NCBI GenBank assembly: GCA_003963305.1 | Contig: RXJR01000020.1 | Location: forward strand, 108,256-172,255 | Direction: 5' to 3' | DNA length: 64,000 bases | Source of the DNA: Candidatus Melainabacteria bacterium | GTDB taxonomy: Bacteria > Cyanobacteriota > Vampirovibrionia > Obscuribacterales > Obscuribacteraceae | Shown here: positions 53,701-61,945 of the stretch, piece by piece | Numbering within the stretch: the stretch's first letter is position 1 | How the letters are laid out: each line of letters opens with the position of its first letter | Made by a program: the position numbers and the translations under genes | The notes under the pieces: model-generated | The model's input: the letters and a program-made list of their open reading frames with translations, nothing else | Told to the model about the DNA's origin: nothing | The model's database searches: none

Positions 53701-55164
53701 TATAAAGCCCGGCGCAGACTGGAGGCGCTCTCTTACAACAAAACCCGGAACGAATCCGACATTCCTACGGAAGCGCTGCTCAACGAAGCGGCAACAAAAA
53801 AAGAAAAACTGGAACGAGAGCTCCTGGCGCTTACAGCAAACGCTATAACTGATCCTATGTCAAATATGACGGCCGCAAAATTCTGCGACTTACTTCAACC
53901 AGATGAAGTGTTCATCGACATCGTCAGATTCCGACCGTTTGGTCAAAATGAGGACAGATACGCCGCAGTTGTCTGCCAAAAATCTGAAAGCGGAAAGGTC
54001 GATTACATCGACCTCGGCGGGGCAAAACAGATAGCTGCAGCCATTCAAGAATGGAGAACCGCGACGACAAACGGAGCAGCCGCAGCTGCCCCATCAAACA
54101 AACGCGATCTAAAGTTCGACAACGATCCGACATCATCGCCAGTGAGCAGACAAAACTACTCCGCGCAGACAGAAAAACTTGTGAGCATACTGGCACCAAT
54201 AATCGAGCAAATCGGTAAGGACAGCGACAAAAGGAAGTACTGGATTTGCCCTGAAGGTGATTTTTCTCGCGTGCCGTGGAATTCGCTTTCGCTCATCGGC
54301 AACTTTGAAAAGATGCCCAGCCAAATTTGCGAGATAGACAGTGCTCGCGAATTGGTATTGCTGCGTCAGAACAAAAATACCAAATTCGCGAATCTGGAGA
54401 ACGATCCCGCAAACAGTACATCCAATTCAAAACAGACAAGCTTGTTGCTGGCCGGTCTAAGTGATTTCGACAAATCCGACTTACCAGCGCTGCCTGGAGC
54501 TCTTGAGGAAGTCCAAGCATTGCAAGAAATTGCTCAAAAATATGACATGTCAGTGAAAGCGTGCACTCAGGAGTCTGCAACCAAAGAAGATGTCACAAAT
54601 GAGCTGGTGAAAGCCACCGTCGCGCACATCGCCACCCACGGCTTCGTGCGAACCGAGTCGTCAAAGGGAACGAACTCAAATGAAAATTTTGTTCTCGCAG
54701 ATCTCACCACTCGCGGTGGCGCGCCGTTGACAGGCGTTTCAAGAGATCCTCTTCTGGATTGCGGAATCTTCCTCGCCTATCCACATACAAAAGACGCAGA
54801 CAAAGCTGACGCGATTTTGACAGCAGAAGAAATTGCCGCTCTAGACCTATCCAAATGCCAGCTCGTCACGCTATCGGCATGCCAGACGGGACTGGGGCGC
54901 GGTTTGGACGGACAGGGAGTGATCGGGCTGCGATCTGCCATCATATCGGCTGGAGCCCGATGCATGCTCATGTCTCTCTGGAGCATCGATGATGAGTCTT
55001 CCAGGGAGCTGATGAAGAAGTTTTACTCACACCTGTGGAGCGATAAAAGCATATCCAAAACAGAAGCGTTGCGAATGGCTCAAAAGGAAATTCAAGCTAT
55101 TCCTGAATGGTCTGAACCGCGATATTGGGCAGGTTGGGTTCTTGCGGGCGACGGCTTCAACTGA
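50788..55164 (+). CDS. Exported TPR-CHAT protein
   Basis: This 1458-residue protein has a signal-like N-terminus (LFSLLATLLFISPTVGIS). About 900 residues of tetratricopeptide repeats follow, including Kinesin-light-chain-like units such as YAEAEELLNRSLAIKRA, then a helical region and a C-terminal CHAT domain (about 1080-1450). CHAT is a caspase-like cysteine peptidase fold. The dyad is His1284 in AHIATHGFV and Cys1365 in LSACQTGLGRGL. CHAT proteins cleave partner proteins after TPRs sense a target; a few serve in defence. Export would be unusual for that role, so the signal peptide needs checking. The next genes are a small inverse peptide and a CPBP protease. Confidence 0.88.
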   Translation: MHAPRNRKLFSLLATLLFISPTVGISQASIASASSNSSHATKGSRTPKIPAWQQVLEQGQDAFDAGNFTQAAKLFGSARALAHATAPEGVNEAKCLGWLGKAYKQMGNTSEAEISLKHSLKIRQAKLGEDSAETGQVLQNLSWLLFSSDKKDEAISVCRRAIKNIRHNSGPRSATESEFLLQLAILLEDDDSRKQETDHLFHDALSIQEEKYGKNSNQLITGLNAYSSYLVSEKRFAEADALLERALKISRQKGENSPEVADELIELAYCAQQQGDHTKAIKALEKALDIRALHKSNDTAEILEDLGKNYTDQDKNLEAEPFLRNALTHYRNQKGVSPRTLINAIEELALNLHELQKYSEAESLLRETLELTEKHYPPNHIEIGIALHNLSRCLRAEGKYAEAEELLNRSLAIKRAQTTLDETDYAASLRNMARLKALQNKFREAIPFYEQCIEIYSKTNQKYNVFLNKVTLANVYLALDDYRSAEKVLLSLAHEDLNTYSKTNPFMRLGEELVSQKDSTMTVMNNDFSKMFSEQQSQAEAMESAQTLVKFSMHFQNLGGDGSIVATKCFPLLTPYFEGKAGNDTIGKGIFNTPALAQSLIGLTCVLASHNRTDSAIKALRWAGAVIKSLPVQKDRVKIRLQVAYCWQLFSDYAAAQQLIDEALAECADDKSLQFDVLNSRAHLLFQLAEFTSAKTCSETALSIGQALFGENSPRLSDCYQTLSECSLALGDPSQALEYATKAAQQSTQDSERHAQGLLLVGESLLALNQVDQAADQFMDVIEIYREKLGNADLKPGAIASSCLGQCLLRSNLSDKYRQAQVRFASALRVEERDSSNTDVLSKARNLNGLALVSYMVSKESSKNAVTSFEQNFGESKLADRYALDAAACIDKYIYSAFPNLSFAQQCAFIKNINKQESSLLTVCSNPTSIKEAYGYMMKWKGLLLESLRQRELITRSSNDNPQIKIVLSELYKARRRLEALSYNKTRNESDIPTEALLNEAATKKEKLERELLALTANAITDPMSNMTAAKFCDLLQPDEVFIDIVRFRPFGQNEDRYAAVVCQKSESGKVDYIDLGGAKQIAAAIQEWRTATTNGAAAAAPSNKRDLKFDNDPTSSPVSRQNYSAQTEKLVSILAPIIEQIGKDSDKRKYWICPEGDFSRVPWNSLSLIGNFEKMPSQICEIDSARELVLLRQNKNTKFANLENDPANSTSNSKQTSLLLAGLSDFDKSDLPALPGALEEVQALQEIAQKYDMSVKACTQESATKEDVTNELVKATVAHIATHGFVRTESSKGTNSNENFVLADLTTRGGAPLTGVSRDPLLDCGIFLAYPHTKDADKADAILTAEEIAALDLSKCQLVTLSACQTGLGRGLDGQGVIGLRSAIISAGARCMLMSLWSIDDESSRELMKKFYSHLWSDKSISKTEALRMAQKEIQAIPEWSEPRYWAGWVLAGDGFN

Positions 55165-55365
55165 TCACAATCTTTCTTCGGGTGGAGCAGCCTGAACAAC
55201 CGGCTCCGGTTTTAAGTGGAGCGCTCGCGACACGTCACCCCAGGCGGCAGTGACTACCAGAACGATGAGAAATACGACGATGAATCCAGAGCCGGAATCG
55301 AGCGCCCCCATTCGGTCGGCAAAAGCACCGAGCATACCGGAACCGCCAAAACCACAACAGCGCAT
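55165..55365 (-). CDS. Small glycine-rich membrane peptide
   Basis: This 66-residue frame has a glycine-rich head (CCGFGGSGMLGAF), one hydrophobic helix (GFIVVFLIVLVVTAAWG) and a polar tail. The plan recalls YjcZ-type small proteins, but the match is loose. An ATG at 55365 follows GAGGT at good distance. It is convergent with the TPR-CHAT gene, with no base between the two stop codons. Confidence 0.5.
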   Translation of the reverse strand: MRCCGFGGSGMLGAFADRMGALDSGSGFIVVFLIVLVVTAAWGDVSRALHLKPEPVVQAAPPEERL

Positions 55366-55514
55366 ATAGACCTCGATAGAGGATATAACTTAAATGACAA
55401 ATCGGCTACATGGATGGTTACCGCAGTCAATATACCCAAAGTGTCCGGTTCATAAATCGTCTGTGTACGCCGTTCACCGGGCATATCATCTAAGCGTTGC
55501 CGACTCATCTATTC

Positions 55515-58500
55515 ATGCAAACAAACAGACCGAACTCTCCGATCAAAAGCATCTTTTCAAAAGACGTCATCTTTTTGACTGTTCTTGGTCTGGCGCTTCT
55601 GGTGTTCTCGGTCTGCCGTCGAGATGATGCATTTCCGGCCGCTTCGTTGGACCTGAAAGTAACAAAGAAAGAAGCGGTCGCGCTTGCTCAAGCGTACGCG
55701 GAAACAACCGGCTTCAGTGTACCGAATAAGATCATCAGCTCGAGCTATTTCAGCTCGGACAACGAAGCAGCGACCTTCCTGGAATATGAGTATCCGCTTT
55801 CCGCAGCGAATGAGCTGATGCGCAAAGAGGTGCCAATTTGGCATTGGAAAGTACACCTCCTTGACGGCAAAAACGACGAGGTGCAAGTCTGGATCGGCGT
55901 GAACGGAGGTCTGCATTCGTTCGAGCGCGACTTAAACAAAGACAGACCGGCGAAGTCTATCAGCCATGATGAGGCGAAACAAATTGTCGCCGGATATGCC
56001 GCCAGAGAAATGCAAGTAGATTTATCAGACTGGAAGCTGATCAGCGATGAGCAATCCAGACTGCCACGGCGCATCGATCATACCTTCACGTGGGAGAACA
56101 GCAAAAGAGATCTTCACGGTGGTCATCTGCAGCTCAACGCTGTCGTTTCAGGCGACCGCTTATCCAAATTCACTTATTACTTGCATGTGCCTGACACATT
56201 TCAGCAAAAATTTAAATGGTTGCGAGCGCAGAACCGAGCCCTGGCTAACATCTCCTTCATTTTCATGTTTCTGTTTGCACTCTGGCTGCCGGTAATCTTC
56301 CTGCGAAGATGGACAAAAGGACAGTTGAGAATGAAGTTCGCCGTCATTGGCGGACTGGTTGCAGCATCGGTAGCCTTTATAAGCAATCTGCATGATGCCG
56401 CCACCATAGTTGCCGGTACCTCGAATTGGTCGATGGAAACATTCCTCGCCAAGCACTTTTTAAATGGTTTATCAGCAGCATTACTTGCCGGTCTAATTTG
56501 CACCATTTTTGTTGGAGCCGTCGAGACAGTTTATCGAAAGGCTTTTCCGGCTCAGCCAGCCTTTGAACTGTTTTTCACTCAAACAACAAAAGTTTTCCGC
56601 TCGATTGCGGTTGCAAAATCTGCCATCCTTGGACTTGCTGTTTTTGGTATCACCACAGGATATCAGGTCATTTTCTTCCTCGTAGGAAAGCATTATGGGC
56701 TGTGGTTCCCACTGGCAGTTCACGATCGCGGCATTATTGACGATTTTCTGCCGGCCTGGCATGCGATTTCGATCGGCACGCAAGCATCAACGCTGGAAGA
56801 ACTCGGTTTCAGAATATTCATACTGGTAATCATTCAACGCACAACAAAATCATTTTGGATTGCCAATATTCTGCAAGCCACGATCTGGGCTTTCGCACAC
56901 TCCACCTATGCCGTGGAACCGCCCTATGCGCGCGGTATCGAGCTTGGGTTACTGGGAATATTCTACGGCTGGATGCTGCGACGCTACGGTGTGCTCTGTC
57001 TGCTTCTGGGACACTACGCATTCGATTCATACTTGACCATACAAACCTTGTTCGGCTCACATGATTTGATCGATTGGACCCAGGCATTTTTTGCATTGAC
57101 TCCCGTTGTTATTATTCCGCTCCTCGCGCTGCTCCTCATTCTAAGGCGCGGAAGCGTGCCGGACGAAGAGGTCAGCAACGAACATATAACTGCAAATTTG
57201 ATTGCAAATGCTCAAGTAACATCTAAACAAGAGATGTGGCCGCCCTACAGACCAATTGAAAAAAAACAAATTCTATGGGCTGTGGTATTTGCTCTCATCG
57301 CAGGCACGTCCATGATGCTGCCCAAGACGCGATTAGGCGACGACCCGATGTTGCGGGTAAATCACGAACAAGCAATTTCGATTGCCAGAGACTATTTTGC
57401 CAGGCGCGGCTTTCCCGTCACCGGGAGCCTTTCAGTCGCATGGCTGTCGGACGATACAGATCCCGAACAGATCCAGTACCTCGCTCAACACATAAGTTTC
57501 GAACGAGCCCAACAGCTAGAGCATTTGATCGAACCAAGACTGGTATGGAACGTTCGACTATTCAAACCAGCTGATTCCAAAGTGCTCTACTTGAAAATCG
57601 GTCCTGACGGCACGCCAGTCAGTGCCACCATTTCTGTCGATGAAATGACACCCGGAGCAAAACTAGAACAGAGCCAGGCAACAGAAATCGCCAACAATTA
57701 CTTCCAAAGCCTGGAAAAGTCTGACATCGGTCAATACAAAATATTCGATACACTCAAATTAGAGCATCCGAACCGAATCGACTATATATTCACCGCCCAA
57801 AATTCCAATGCGGATATCGGGCAAGCGCGTTTCCAAATTTCCTTCAAATTAATCGGCAACCAGATATCGGACGTAAAACGATACTGGGCCATGCCTGACG
57901 ACCATACCAAGAAAAAGCGCAGCTACGCTACCGCAAACGATGTGTGGATTCTAGTGGCGAAATTGGTGACTGGGCTTGTTGTCATTCCCAACCTTGCTTA
58001 CTGGATATTTTGCATTTGCAAAAGACAACCCCCTAACAGATATCTGGTATCGAGTGCGGTGATAATTGCCGCCACCCTTTCACTGCTTGAACAAGCTAAT
58101 TACATGGGTAGAGCCGCGCTCTGGTCGTACAACCCCACCGAACCAATGGACACTCACCTGCTAAGTGTGGCATTTGGCGGTTTAACAAGAACGGCTCTCG
58201 ATGTTTCTGTAGCTGCTGTTTTGGCAGCAATTGTAAGTTCGAGCTACCCGGGTCTATTTGTAAGCAATCGATTGCGTGAATTATTAAAGAGCGCCAAACC
58301 ACAAATATCCAACTACCGTATCTGGTCAGACGCAATCTTAATCGGTTTCACGGCAGCAATAGTATGCGGTGGACTAATGAGCACAAATGAATTCGTCGTC
58401 AATCAAGTCTCGCACTCGGTCTTGATTACAAAACTGCACCATATTCCATTGCTCGAACAAACAAGTCTGACCATGACCTCGCTCCTGGATGCTCTCAAAT

Positions 58501-59159
58501 ACGGATTGTTGTTTGTGTTAGCCGGTGCAGCCATCTTGCGGTGGTCGGATTTTTGCAGAAATCCAATACCAGCACAAGATTCGGAACAGCGACGCGCAGG
58601 ATCGCCGCTGGTTGTACCAGTGTGCATTGCCATGGTTATCTGCGTAGCCAATCTGAGCAGCAACGACCCTCAAAGATCGATTTGCAATATCGCAGCCAAC
58701 CTCGGCCTGGCTCTTTCACTGTATGTGGTGCTAAAAATTCTCGGAAACGGGAATCTACTTGCTTGCTTTTTCACTGCATTTTTCCTGACGATTGGAAAAG
58801 ACATTTACTATCTGCAGAAAAACGCGGCATTCATTCACCCTGTAGATTTGATGACGCTCTACGGCTTGCTGATTGCTCCCTTCCTGTGGTTGATACTTTG
58901 CCTGATTCTAGAATTCCGAAATAATAAGCCCACACCAGAACAATTGCCTACAGATAGTACAATCGTGGAGAGTCCCGCAGAAGAACAGCCAAATGCAAAC
59001 CATCCTAACTCGGAAGATCGAGCACCGGAACAGCCAATTGCAAATCATCCTGACTCGGCAGATCGAGCACCGGAGCAGCCAATTGCTGAGCACTCAGCCC
59101 CCACAGATACAGCACAAGAACAGACAAAACCAGACGAGCTAGCGTCCGGTCTTGAATAA
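55515..59159 (+). CDS. Duplicated CPBP-type membrane metalloprotease
   Basis: This 1214-residue membrane protein is made of two similar halves. Each half has an extracytoplasmic PepSY-like region (first KKEAVALAQAYAETTGF, second NHEQAISIARDYFARRGF) and a multi-helix membrane part. The first membrane part carries the CPBP/Abi protease motifs EELGFRIF, AFAHSTYA and LGHYAFDS, with glutamates and histidines for zinc-type catalysis. The second part has no such residues. CPBP proteases process prenylated proteins or act in bacteriocin immunity. The C-terminus ends in 15-residue repeats. ATG at 55515 is preferred over TTG at 55497. It lies beside the TPR-CHAT gene. The 3' end overlaps the next gene by 21 bases. 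Confidence 0.8.
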   Translation: MQTNRPNSPIKSIFSKDVIFLTVLGLALLVFSVCRRDDAFPAASLDLKVTKKEAVALAQAYAETTGFSVPNKIISSSYFSSDNEAATFLEYEYPLSAANELMRKEVPIWHWKVHLLDGKNDEVQVWIGVNGGLHSFERDLNKDRPAKSISHDEAKQIVAGYAAREMQVDLSDWKLISDEQSRLPRRIDHTFTWENSKRDLHGGHLQLNAVVSGDRLSKFTYYLHVPDTFQQKFKWLRAQNRALANISFIFMFLFALWLPVIFLRRWTKGQLRMKFAVIGGLVAASVAFISNLHDAATIVAGTSNWSMETFLAKHFLNGLSAALLAGLICTIFVGAVETVYRKAFPAQPAFELFFTQTTKVFRSIAVAKSAILGLAVFGITTGYQVIFFLVGKHYGLWFPLAVHDRGIIDDFLPAWHAISIGTQASTLEELGFRIFILVIIQRTTKSFWIANILQATIWAFAHSTYAVEPPYARGIELGLLGIFYGWMLRRYGVLCLLLGHYAFDSYLTIQTLFGSHDLIDWTQAFFALTPVVIIPLLALLLILRRGSVPDEEVSNEHITANLIANAQVTSKQEMWPPYRPIEKKQILWAVVFALIAGTSMMLPKTRLGDDPMLRVNHEQAISIARDYFARRGFPVTGSLSVAWLSDDTDPEQIQYLAQHISFERAQQLEHLIEPRLVWNVRLFKPADSKVLYLKIGPDGTPVSATISVDEMTPGAKLEQSQATEIANNYFQSLEKSDIGQYKIFDTLKLEHPNRIDYIFTAQNSNADIGQARFQISFKLIGNQISDVKRYWAMPDDHTKKKRSYATANDVWILVAKLVTGLVVIPNLAYWIFCICKRQPPNRYLVSSAVIIAATLSLLEQANYMGRAALWSYNPTEPMDTHLLSVAFGGLTRTALDVSVAAVLAAIVSSSYPGLFVSNRLRELLKSAKPQISNYRIWSDAILIGFTAAIVCGGLMSTNEFVVNQVSHSVLITKLHHIPLLEQTSLTMTSLLDALKYGLLFVLAGAAILRWSDFCRNPIPAQDSEQRRAGSPLVVPVCIAMVICVANLSSNDPQRSICNIAANLGLALSLYVVLKILGNGNLLACFFTAFFLTIGKDIYYLQKNAAFIHPVDLMTLYGLLIAPFLWLILCLILEFRNNKPTPEQLPTDSTIVESPAEEQPNANHPNSEDRAPEQPIANHPDSADRAPEQPIAEHSAPTDTAQEQTKPDELASGLE
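58982..59098. repeat. Tandem 45-bp repeats at the CPBP gene end
   Basis: Units begin GAACAGCC at 58982 and 59027 and GAGCAGCC at 59072, with an exact 45-base period. They encode EQPxANHPxSxDRAP units in the hydrophilic tail. The period keeps the frame, so copy number may vary. Confidence 0.85.
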
Positions 59160-60023
59160 TTTAGCTGTAAGAGCATCAACTGGTCGAGATGCAAATTGAC
59201 AGATCTGATTGGAAATTTGCTTGCCATGCAAATCAAAGTTGCTTACGTCGAATAAACGCGCCGAATCATACTGCTTAATTAAGAACACATGGTCCAGTTG
59301 AGCCTTTACCGGCAGAGGCAAAAAGTCCACTTTATCGAGTCCGGCTTGCATGAATGAATTCACGACGACACTAGTTGCAGCAGGCGCCATTGTCTCAGGA
59401 ATTGCATATTTACTAAAATTCGCTTTCACTTCCTGCGAACCAAAGAAGATTGTATTAATTCCATCTTGCTGCATGAGACCGCAGCGGCCCAATGAACCCT
59501 TTGGATCGTAAGCCACTTGCACAAGATCACCGGAGCGAAACACATAGATGACGTAAATCGCCTCGAGCTTGTGATTCGCCAGAGAAGTTTTGGCTACCAA
59601 TGCAGGTTTTTCGCCGTCAGCTTGCAACTGAATGCAATTAAAATCAATCCACGGATATCGCGTAGGAAATTTGACACTGTATTGTTGATGCGCCACAAGA
59701 TCCCCGAAAGTTGTCCGGTCCAGCAACTTATACGAATGCCATTCCATAAATTTATCGTTCAAGCTCATAACTTGATCGACTTTCCTATCGTAAACGAAAA
59801 TATCCCAAATTCTAGAGTGATTATCCGGCGTTCTGCTGCGCACTGAACTTGAAGGCTGGACGTGAATTTCATTGGTTTTGAAATTCACAACAACGCCATG
59901 ATAAGAACCAGCCAGGGGGGCTGCGGAAGCCATTAACACTAATGATGATATGCCTGCCAAAGGGAAAAGCGCGCATTTCAAAAAATACTGAATTTTGGCA
60001 ACACAAACTGAGTACTTGACCAT
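59139..60023 (-). CDS. Secreted protein of unknown function
   Basis: This 294-residue protein has an N-terminal hydrophobic segment (FLKCALFPLAGISSLVLMAS) that looks like a signal peptide. The mature part is of mixed strand and helix character with no recognised family. Segments such as PWIDFNCIQLQADGEKPALV and DLVQVAYDPKGSLGRCGLM may be strands of a beta-sandwich. It converges with the CPBP gene and overlaps its 3' end by 21 bases, which is unusual. Confidence 0.6.
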   Translation of the reverse strand: MVKYSVCVAKIQYFLKCALFPLAGISSLVLMASAAPLAGSYHGVVVNFKTNEIHVQPSSSVRSRTPDNHSRIWDIFVYDRKVDQVMSLNDKFMEWHSYKLLDRTTFGDLVAHQQYSVKFPTRYPWIDFNCIQLQADGEKPALVAKTSLANHKLEAIYVIYVFRSGDLVQVAYDPKGSLGRCGLMQQDGINTIFFGSQEVKANFSKYAIPETMAPAATSVVVNSFMQAGLDKVDFLPLPVKAQLDHVFLIKQYDSARLFDVSNFDLHGKQISNQICQFASRPVDALTAKLFKTGR

Positions 60024-60117
60024 CTGTATGTCCGCAGATTTGAGTGTGGAAGATAAATTATAACGACATCTGACTTTTCAAATTGCTATGATTCCATAAC
60101 TTCGAGGTCATCAAGCA

Positions 60118-61284
60118 ATGAAATTGAAAAACAGAATATTGAACCTGTCCCTGTTGCTTCTTCTTTCCGCACCTCAAACCGTTGAGGCGAAGTTTGCCTA
60201 TCCTGAGTTGGTCAAAGTTCCTATTCCAAGGCTACTAACAAACCTGCAGAAGAGGCTCAATGACCCGAAATCAAACCTATCTCAGCAAGAGAGAGCAGAG
60301 CTCGATTTCCGCATTGGGCGGTTAAATTCAATGGCCTACGCGTACAACGCAAACGAAGTGCAAGTAAGAAAAGCAGAAAGTGATCTCGTAGCAGAAGGAA
60401 AAGCCACCCCATTTTATGGAGTTGGAATGAGAGAGTTCCAGCAGTTTGAGGTTAGCGATACAAAGCACGATGCCACTGCAAAAGCCTACCTGAAGGAAGC
60501 AGTCAAATATTTGAGAGAAGCTCTGAAATTAGATCCATCGATGTCTCAAGCGAGATTAGGACTGGCGTGGTGCCTCGATCAAAGTGGAGATAAAGCCAAC
60601 GCGATCCCACTTTACCGACAGGTATACAAAGAATCATACGAGAAAGAGAAAAACCAAAAGGGAATGCGAGGAACCTCGATATGTATGGAAACAGCGGGTT
60701 ACCTTGAAAAACTCTTGAATCCCGTTAAAGATGCCGCAGAAATCGCAAAGATGAAAGAGCAGACAGAAAATATCAATCTCTCTTTCAGAACCGTTACCCC
60801 GATTATGATTCCGCTGGTCGCGAATCTTTCACTGCGAGATTTTACGCAACCAGCCTCGTTAGTTTTTGATCTGGACGGCAATGGACCAAAACACTATGGG
60901 CAATGGACGGGCCCCAAAGCAGGCTGGCTGGTTTATGACGCAGCGAATTCCAAAAAGATAACATCGGGGCTTCAACTTTTCGGTCCCAGTTCCTTTTGGA
61001 TATTTTGGAATGACGGCTACGAGGCGATGAAAGCTCTCGACGACAACAATGATGGAAAGCTCTCGGGCACGGAATTGAATGGATTGGCAGTTTGGTGCGA
61101 TAGCAATCGAAACGGACAAAGCGAATCTGACGAAGTCAAAAGCTTGGCTGAACTGGGAATAAAAGCACTCTCCTGCCAGGGGCATTTAAACGCAGAGGGC
61201 ACCATGCTCAGTATCAACGGTGTAACGTTTGCCGATGGAAGCACGGCAGATTCTTATGACATAGTTCTCGACCAGATACCATGA
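60118..61284 (+). CDS. Exported TPR protein with EF-hand repeats
   Basis: This 388-residue protein has a signal peptide (ILNLSLLLLLSAPQTVEA), TPR units (about 110-190, with YLKEAVKYLREALKLDPS), and a C-terminal region with FDLDGNGPKHYG and two EF-hand-like loops (DDNNDGKLSGTEL and CDSNRNGQSESDE). Calcium binding is probable. The architecture recalls secreted proteins that use calcium to organise an envelope structure. No enzymatic domain is visible. It lies between a secreted unknown protein and another small secreted protein. Confidence 0.72.
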   Translation: MKLKNRILNLSLLLLLSAPQTVEAKFAYPELVKVPIPRLLTNLQKRLNDPKSNLSQQERAELDFRIGRLNSMAYAYNANEVQVRKAESDLVAEGKATPFYGVGMREFQQFEVSDTKHDATAKAYLKEAVKYLREALKLDPSMSQARLGLAWCLDQSGDKANAIPLYRQVYKESYEKEKNQKGMRGTSICMETAGYLEKLLNPVKDAAEIAKMKEQTENINLSFRTVTPIMIPLVANLSLRDFTQPASLVFDLDGNGPKHYGQWTGPKAGWLVYDAANSKKITSGLQLFGPSSFWIFWNDGYEAMKALDDNNDGKLSGTELNGLAVWCDSNRNGQSESDEVKSLAELGIKALSCQGHLNAEGTMLSINGVTFADGSTADSYDIVLDQIP

Positions 61285-61330
61285 TTGCAAACCTGAAATA
61301 GCAATCGTGTAGAATCTGTTCCCATGACTT

Positions 61331-61370
61331 ACAGACCAATCCAATCCAATCCAGACCAATCCAGACCAAC
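61331..61370. repeat. Short CCAATC/CCAGACCAAT tandem repeat
   Basis: A run of overlapping CAGACCAAT, CCAATCCAAT and CCAGACCAAC units lies 39 bases before the gene at 61409. It could vary in number and alter leader length or structure. Confidence 0.6.
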
Positions 61371-61408
61371 CGAACTAAATCCAATCCCCATTCAACACAG
61401 GAAAGACA

Positions 61409-61894
61409 ATGAAGAACGCAGCAAAGCCACTAATTGCACTCGGGTTGATGTTAGCTTGCTGGAACGGCGCCACAGCTGAAGAGGCGAAAGACGTCCCGGC
61501 AACTGAAGCACAGAAAAAGCTATTGCATGGTTTGACCTCGCTCAAATACAGAGTTGTCTTCGATCCCACGAACTCAGTCGCCGACGTCGCAAAAAAATCG
61601 TTTGCCCAGTCAAATCTGACCATGTCGGAATTTGCTAAAGGCGCGGAAAGCCAACCACTCAAGGCTTCAGAAGGACGACTAACTCTCGTTGTCGACTACA
61701 GAGACGGTAATAAAAGTTGGGTCGGTCTCACCGTCAATCAACTTTGCCGTCTGGAGCGCAGCGCTGAACCAACGTGGACAGGCAAGACTTACGACGCCGG
61801 GAAGCTAGTTGCCAGAACCAAAGAAAAAGACGCAGCAAAGTCACTATGTGATGAATTCGTCGCGGCTTTCAACAAAGAAAATCCGAAGAAATAG
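61409..61894 (+). CDS. Small secreted protein of unknown function
   Basis: This 161-residue protein has a signal peptide (PLIALGLMLACWNGATAE) and a mature part of alternating strands and helices, with LTLVVDYRDGNKSWVGLTV and KDAAKSLCDEFVAAF. No family is recognised. ATG at 61409 follows AGGAAAG. The stop codon lies in the first of three imperfect repeats of AATCCGAAGAAAT. Confidence 0.6.
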   Translation: MKNAAKPLIALGLMLACWNGATAEEAKDVPATEAQKKLLHGLTSLKYRVVFDPTNSVADVAKKSFAQSNLTMSEFAKGAESQPLKASEGRLTLVVDYRDGNKSWVGLTVNQLCRLERSAEPTWTGKTYDAGKLVARTKEKDAAKSLCDEFVAAFNKENPKK

Positions 61895-61940
61895 CTACTC
61901 AAATAGAATCCGAAGAAATCTCACGAGAATCCGAAGAGAT
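61880..61940. repeat. Decayed AATCCGAAGAAAT repeats over a stop codon
   Basis: Copies start at 61880, 61907 and 61928, the last with one change. The first includes the final codons and TAG of the gene at 61409. The spacings are 27 and 21 bases. Confidence 0.7.
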
Positions 61941-61945
61941 GGCGG

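Noticed and set aside
50788-59159. The TPR-CHAT and CPBP genes as a defined defence system
   Set aside because: The two genes are adjacent, but nothing else nearby (no gasdermin, nuclease or effector) supports a defence island; kept only as separate observations.
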